Assembly: GCF_036320965.1 (NCBI RefSeq)
Contig: NC_092225.1
Location: forward strand, 55,294,637-55,358,636
DNA from: Panulirus ornatus
Taxonomy: Eukaryota; Arthropoda; Malacostraca; Decapoda; Palinuridae
Direction of reading: 5' to 3'
Length of the DNA stretch: 64,000 nucleotides
Under the pieces are notes generated by a model. The model was not told where the DNA came from. It was given only the letters and a program-made list of their open reading frames with translations, and did no database searches. The position numbers were made by a program, and so were the translations under genes. This document shows, piece after piece, positions 59,374 through 64,000 of this stretch (its first letter is position 1; each line of letters starts with the position of its first letter).

Positions 59374-59625
59374 TCACCCATCACCACCACCCATCACCAC
59401 CACCCAACACCACCACCCATCACCACCACCACCCATCACCACCACCCAACACCACCACCCATCACCACCACCCAACACCACCACCCATCACCACCACCCA
59501 TCACCACCACCCATCACCACCACCCATCCCTCCCACTGTCACCACCACTACCACCCTCTCCCTCTCCCCCTCCCCCAACTATCACCACCACTATCACCCC
59601 CATACCATCACCATCACCACCAACA
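59374..59625 (+). repeat. (CACCACCCAT)n low-complexity array
   Basis: Mixed CACCAC, CCATCA and CCAACA units, 12-15 bp, to about 59,526, then looser CACTATCACC repeats. It reads as Thr/Pro/His runs in all + frames. Confidence 0.93.
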
Positions 59626-59644
59626 TAGCCACGTACCTCACAGC

Positions 59645-59649
<5 letters not shown>

Positions 59650-59733
<84 letters not shown>
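59650..59733 (+). repeat. (CT)n microsatellite
   Basis: Pure CT, about 84 bp, followed by a 13-base A-run after CGC. Confidence 0.98.
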
Positions 59734-59736
<3 letters not shown>

Positions 59737-59916
59737 AAAAAAAAAAAAACATCACCGGTAGATCAGCTAGCCGAACGTCACACGTGATGGGAGTGTTCAG
59801 GGGGGGGCGGGCGAGAGGTGAGCGATGATGTCGTCAAAGCCAAGTGTGTGGCGCGCATCGCTGACAGCGAATATCATAGACAAAGGTCATCGCCCGGGAT
59901 TTGTCCCTGGACAGAG

Positions 59917-59918
<2 letters not shown>

Positions 59919-59988
<70 letters not shown>
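59919..59988 (+). repeat. (CA)n microsatellite
   Basis: Pure CA, about 70 bp. Confidence 0.98.
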
Positions 59989-59991
<3 letters not shown>

Positions 59992-60137
59992 GCAATCATC
60001 ACCTGGTGGTAGTAGTGCACGCTACAGGGACGCAGAAACAAGAAACTGGATCGTATGTGTGTTTGAAAAAAAAAAAATAGAAAGAGGATGAACACCGTTT
60101 TTTTTCTTTTTTTTTTTGTCAAATTGGCTGATGCGTG

Positions 60138-60166
60138 TGATGAAATAAACTATAAAGTTTCATCAG
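60138..60166. other. Perfect 8-bp inverted repeat
   Basis: TGATGAAA and TTTCATCA with a 12-base AT-rich loop (TAAACTATAAAG). Confidence 0.7.
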
Positions 60167-60259
60167 CGAGTATGATATTGAAGGCAGATTCGTGGAATTG
60201 CATGTCATAGTCTTCGTAAACGGCCTGACTGTTCAGAGTGGTGGCTTATGGGGCGATGC

Positions 60260-60480
60260 GAGGAGGAGGAGGAGGAGGAGTAGGTAGTGGAGGAGGAGGA
60301 GGTGGTGGTAGTGGAGGAGGAGGAGGTGGTGGTAGTGGAGGAGGAGGAGGAGGTAGTGGTGGTGGAGGAGGAGGAGGAGGTAGTGGTAGTGGAGGAGGAG
60401 GAGGAGGTAGTGGAGGAGGAGGAGGTAGTGGTGGTGGAGGAGGAGGAGGAGGAGGTAGTGGTGGTGGTGGAGGAGGAGGT
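60260..60480 (+). repeat. (GGA)n/(GGT)n/(AGT) purine-rich array
   Basis: GGA runs alternate with GGTGGTAGT runs on +, so the strand is almost pure purine in blocks. It reads as poly-Gly/Ser on + and poly-Pro on the minus strand. It can form triplex or G-quadruplex structures. Confidence 0.95.
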
Positions 60481-60597
60481 GAGCTTTGGGTCTGGAGGAC
60501 CATATAGACGGGGAGCTGAGGGAAAGTGTGTATAGACCAGTTGGTCCGCTGGTGTTACGAGAGTAGGATGACACCGCCACACACTGACTGACCACCG

Positions 60598-60650
<53 letters not shown>

Positions 60651-60651
60651 C
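60598..60651 (+). repeat. (CA)n microsatellite
   Basis: CA with one TA interruption, about 54 bp. Confidence 0.97.
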
Positions 60652-60939
60652 ATAAAACACTCAGAACCACACACCCATCCACCACAACACACAACCACAT
60701 AATCACTCTCATCAGTAGGCGAGGGAAAATAGCGCCCAAGACTTGCGCCTTGATGTTCCTCCTCCTATCACCGACACAGGGAGTGAGGTAGACTAGTGAG
60801 GGACAGGCTGCTGATCAGAAATAAACCCTCGGCGTCTCGACTTGTGTCTCCCTCAGCGGGACATATTCTCCCGAGAAAGACAAACGAGAGTTAAAATCCT
60901 GATTACCAGCTCGTGTCTCATGGCTCCCTCCCTGGCCAG
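60652..60939. other. Unassigned stretch
   Basis: No feature recognised. Confidence 0.45.
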
Positions 60940-60965
60940 GTGTGTGTGTGTGTGTGTGTGTGTGT
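60940..60965 (+). repeat. (GT)n microsatellite
   Basis: Pure GT, 26 bp. Confidence 0.96.
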
Positions 60966-61118
60966 AGGGAAGGACGTGAAAGAGTCTGATGAAGAGAAAT
61001 GCGAGCAAATTAGCCATGGAACGATTAACGTTACATCGGCATCTCGTTACAAAGGACCAGACGGGGAAGGACGTCAGAGGAGGGACGGGGGATTGGGGAA
61101 TGATCCAGGTGATAGTAT

Positions 61119-61120
<2 letters not shown>

Positions 61121-61199
<79 letters not shown>
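61121..61199 (+). repeat. (GA)n microsatellite
   Basis: Pure GA, about 79 bp. Confidence 0.98.
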
Positions 61200-61201
<2 letters not shown>

Positions 61202-61715
61202 GCGCGGCATTACTTTCGTGGGAGGCGATGGAAAGCGTTAAGAATAATATACACTGTACCCAACGGTGAAGCCATGGTAGAGCGGACGGTACATTATCAG
61301 GTCTGCCGTATGATACACCAGGGGAAATAACGAGAAAAAAAAGGTATCACCAGACAAAGATGTACGCCAGTCCAGTTAGTACTGATGTATTTATTGTCTC
61401 GATATGCGTAGGTAGAGCGTTTCAGTGAGGGGTGTGGGTGAAGGGTGTGCGTAAATCTAGAGGGTAGATGAAGGGGCAGGTATAGAGCATACGGTAAAAT
61501 AGCGGCAATTACGAGTGTTTAGACGAACGATAGGACGAATAAGTGACACACATGGAACAAAGACATGGGCAGAATGGAGAGGGTACAGCATCGCGCTGCC
61601 AGTCCACGCTCGAGACGAGAACACAGAATTGTTCTTCAAGCAAGACGTGCGTTAAACGCAACGCGCAAAACCCTGGACTAATGACAGTGTCGGGTTTACC
61701 GCCACACACTTACAC
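61200..61715. other. Unassigned stretch
   Basis: TGGTAGAGCGG at about 61,275 resembles a tRNA A box, but no B box follows. The + frame MERVQHRAA near 61,577 looks a little like the C-terminal E-x-V-Q-R-R-A block of LINE proteins, too short to call. No gene supported. Confidence 0.35.
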
Positions 61716-61990
61716 TCCCGCATGCGCCCTCACCGACGCACACTGACCAACACACTCACACACACACACTCAACACCACCCGGTTACCACTACACGCTAC
61801 CACACACTCTCAACACCACATACTACCACACACTCTCAACACCACAGACATATCACCACGCACTTATCACCACACAGTACCATACACATTCTCACTGCCA
61901 CACAAGACCCACCGTGCACTCACGACCACGCACTCTGACACCGTACATTTACAATCACATACTCCCATCGTCATGCAATAACGACATCTA
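61716..61990 (+). repeat. Degenerate CACA/CTCAACACCAC-rich stretch
   Basis: Imperfect repeats of ACCACACACTCTCAACACC (about 61,798-61,845) and looser CA-rich sequence on both sides. Confidence 0.7.
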
Positions 61991-62042
61991 TAGACTCTCT
62001 CACCAAGCGCTCACAACACCACATGTTTGACTCCCCGCCCCT

Positions 62043-62043
<1 letters not shown>

Positions 62044-62100
<57 letters not shown>
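62044..62100 (+). repeat. (CA)n microsatellite
   Basis: Pure CA, about 57 bp. Confidence 0.98.
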
Positions 62101-62103
<3 letters not shown>

Positions 62104-62421
62104 TAAATAGAGCAGATATGAGACGAGTTAAGAAGGAGGTAACAGAAGACGATATTGTCCATGGTCACACAAAGTGAGAGATGGAGTTCGGTGGTCAGTA
62201 ACCAGTGGATGGTAGTGGAAAAAAAGGTGCCGTGGTGTGGTATGGAGGCGGGTACCTCCAGCCTGAGGTAGTGAGGGAAGGTTGAGGGAGAGGGAGGAAC
62301 GATCCAAAGATGTCGTAAAGCCATACGAACCTCGATCTGTGCCGTCGCGAAGGTGGAGGGAGGTGGTCGACTCAGCCAGCATTCTGTGAGGTGTGAGGAG
62401 AGTGAGCATAGCCAGTTAAAG
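62101..62421. other. Unassigned stretch
   Basis: The minus strand is open for up to 199 codons (61,971-62,570), but the frame crosses the CA array and the AAGG tract and matches no family I know. Confidence 0.45.
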
Positions 62422-62462
62422 AAGGAAGGAAGGAAGGTAGGAAGGAAGGAAGGAAGGAAGGA
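62422..62462 (+). repeat. (AAGG)n tetranucleotide tract
   Basis: About ten AAGG units with one GTAGG interruption. Confidence 0.93.
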
Positions 62463-62604
62463 GGAACAAAGACCGGAATGCCTATTGTGCACAAGGCAAG
62501 GTGAAGATCCTGAGTTTTTTCCCACAGATTGATCAGTGGTGACAGTGATGGTCAGAGAACGTGTCATCATGGTGAGGGTTCAGGTGGAAGTGTGGTCGAG
62601 GAGG

Positions 62605-62930
62605 ATGTCAGCATGGAAATGACAAGTTCAAATGTGGGTTTTTTTTCCACAGTGGGAGACAATGACATGTTCAAGTGTTTTTTTTTTTTTTCATAGTGAG
62701 AGACAATGACAAGTTCAAGTGTTTTTTTCACAGTGGGAGACAATGACAAGTTTTTCATAGTGGGAGACAAGTTCAAGCGTGTTTTTCACAGTGGGAGACA
62801 ATGACAAGTTCTAAAAAGTGTTCTTTTTTGCCCGTGGAAGACAATGACAAGTTCAAAAGTGTTATGTTTTCACAGTGGGAGACAACGACAAGTTCAAACG
62901 TGTTTTTTCATAGTGGGAGACACTTAGGTC
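62605..62930 (+). repeat. Degenerate ~42-bp repeat (GTGGGAGACAATGACAAGTT)
   Basis: About nine units with GGGAGAC-type markers at 62,654, 62,698, 62,734, 62,762, 62,793, 62,835, 62,877 and 62,915. Each is followed by CAAGTTCAAG and a T-run of variable length. Step 28-44 bp. Confidence 0.85.
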
Positions 62931-62984
62931 CCAACAGCGGTGACATGGAATGGGAAGGGCGTCTTCAAACCCACTGGAATATGT

Positions 62985-63375
62985 ATGAAAGACAATACAA
63001 AGCATCTTGATCCATACAAGGCTCAATGGCCCTGATGAAGTGTCACCTGAAGATGTCTGCAGATACACACTTGGGGAAACCTCTAGAAATGCTGTTGTTC
63101 AAGATGCCTCCCTGGAGGAAGGCAAAGTGTCACGCGAAGTGTAGAAGGTCAAACGTTAAACCAGTGAATAAGGAACGTGACCAGGGGGAAGTCGTGAACT
63201 TAACTGTTGGTCTGTCTGACGACCGTGGTCTGGGTGGCTCGGGGGAAAGATATGTTTGTGGAAGGAAATGGGGAAAGATGTATATTCAGGAAGGGAATGG
63301 GTGATTTCTTGCACAGGTAAGAGACAACGCTGCTTTACCTAGAGAAAATCATGGGCAAGGAATCTCTTCGATGTC

Positions 63376-63417
<42 letters not shown>

Positions 63418-64000
63418 CTTGTAGACGCAGGGAAGGCTGGACTCTGAGGTAGTTTGTATCTGGGCTGCCAGAGAGCATTTGGCCGTGTATCTGATGATTA
63501 AGAACCTGGAGGACCAGGCAGGAAAGACGAGGAGACTCCTGGAATGGATAGCTTATGTTGTTGGAAGGGAACAAAGGACACACGTCGTAGGAGCCTTCTC
63601 GAAATGGGTAGCCTCCGGTGGAGTGCCACAGGCTAGAGTGAGGTTGCAGCGTAACGCGAAGGTCGCGAGAGTCGTGGAAACACGGAGAGGATCGCATCAA
63701 CTTATAAAGGGGACCTAGACAGACTCCAGAGTTGGTTTGATACGTGGTTGATGAAGAAATGAGGATGGGTTGCAGTGAAAGAAAAGCCTCGATATTAATA
63801 TTCCTCAAGCAGGAGATTAGCTGCTGGAACCTTGGTGTAAGAGAGTCTTCACTGCTAACCTGTCGTCCGGTTCCCACCTTAGAAGATTAGTTAAGGAGAT
63901 CAGCTGTCTCCGGGAAGGTAGTAGAATTACATTCAAGTTCATGGATAGAGAGAATATACAGCAACCTGTTCACTTTGTACATAAGACCAAACCTGAAGTA
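62985..64000 (+). pseudogene. LINE ORF2 reverse transcriptase, copy 3 (runs off the window)
   Basis: The order of blocks is that of CR1/Jockey-like RT. LNGPDEVSPEDV at 63,022-63,057 corresponds to the A-P-G-P-D-x-I-x-P start. ASLEEGKVS follows at 63,106. NVKPVNKERDQG (about 63,152-63,187) sits where A-N-V-x-P-I-x-K-K-G belongs. EKIMGK is at about 63,344, then a (GA)n insert, then a CQRAFGRVSDD-like motif A region (about 63,464-63,500). LLEWI, then GAFSKW and SGGVPQ (63,590-63,631), is motif B. DLDRLQSWFDTWLMK at 63,712-63,756 is the post-palm helix. A LFTLYIRPNLK-like end lies at about 63,966-64,000. The catalytic (Y/F)-A-D-D segment between 63,632 and 63,700 is missing through a deletion of roughly 20-25 codons. 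Stops and shifts throughout. Confidence 0.8.
63379..63415 (+). repeat. (GA)n microsatellite inside LINE copy 3
   Basis: Pure GA, about 37 bp, in place of the RT segment between the S-L-T-S/K-x-M-E block and motif A. About 60 codons expected there are not recognisable. Confidence 0.97.

Noticed and set aside
60205..60739. Poly-Pro, poly-Leu/His and poly-Ser frames
   Set aside because: They are translations of the GGA/GGT array and the neighbouring (CA)n tract.
61270..61320. tRNA-like GGTAGAGCGG element
   Set aside because: No B box lies within 100 bp downstream.
61570..61681. LINE C-terminal block (MERVQHRAA)
   Set aside because: Only about seven residues resemble the family and nothing before or after continues the match.
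61971..62570. 199-codon open frame on the minus strand
   Set aside because: It crosses a CA microsatellite and an AAGG tract. It contains no domain I recognise, and composition gives no support for coding.
63335..63877. 180-codon open frame on the minus strand
   Set aside because: It lies antisense to a clear LINE reverse transcriptase relic on + and includes the GA array as a Ser-Leu run.

Overview
This window is eukaryotic and repeat-dominated, and I see no intact protein-coding gene in it. The best guess for the source is an arthropod, probably a decapod crustacean. The reasons are a degenerate array of the arthropod-type telomere pentamer (TTAGG, seen as CCTAA/CCTGA/CCTTA on the + strand at 45,965-46,412), very dense long GA/CT and CA/GT microsatellites, decayed non-LTR (LINE) retrotransposon pieces, and tRNA-like SINE remnants. 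Nothing in it looks bacterial, viral or plasmid-like.

Region 1 (1-33,821) is one continuous AT-rich satellite field. From 1 to about 25,490 the monomer is about 308 bp and highly homogenised (family 1). Many copies carry an 18-bp self-complementary box, CCTAGGCTATAGCCTAGG, next to T-run/A-run and AT dyad segments. The orientation flips at three sharp points (20,870/20,871; about 21,700; 25,207). Parts of the array show a multi-monomer (about 923 bp) higher-order periodicity. From about 25,490 to 33,821 it changes into an older, more divergent relative (family 2, 250-310 bp units) on the opposite strand. Two 100-N gaps (4,011-4,110 and 13,279-13,378) break family 1, and the monomers beside them look error-rich.

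Region 2 (33,822-64,000) has a mixed, mostly GC-richer composition. It begins abruptly with a possible LTR-retrotransposon protease relic. After that it alternates between microsatellites, about fifteen minisatellites (units 11-49 bp, the longest about 1.25 kb), the telomere-like array, hairpin-forming sequences and transposon debris. The debris includes two minus-strand LINE tail copies (37,575-38,800), three plus-strand reverse transcriptase fragments of another LINE type (51,777-52,175; 52,860-53,090; 62,985-window end), and tRNA-like SINE heads near 45.4, 53.5 and 54.05 kb. One weak core-promoter-like site lies at 42,177-42,207.

The genes do not work together, because none are intact. The long open frames in the window are by-products of tandem repeats without stop codons. 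The most interesting signals are structural: the self-complementary box in the satellite, conserved with a possible compensatory change between families; satellite strand switches; a telomere-like array with a 105-bp higher-order repeat; and a minisatellite that appears to be an expansion of a motif in a nearby dispersed element. I did not find a convincing new gene-encoded system. All coordinates of repeat edges are estimates by eye, usually good to a few bases for microsatellites and to about 10-30 bases for degenerate minisatellites.
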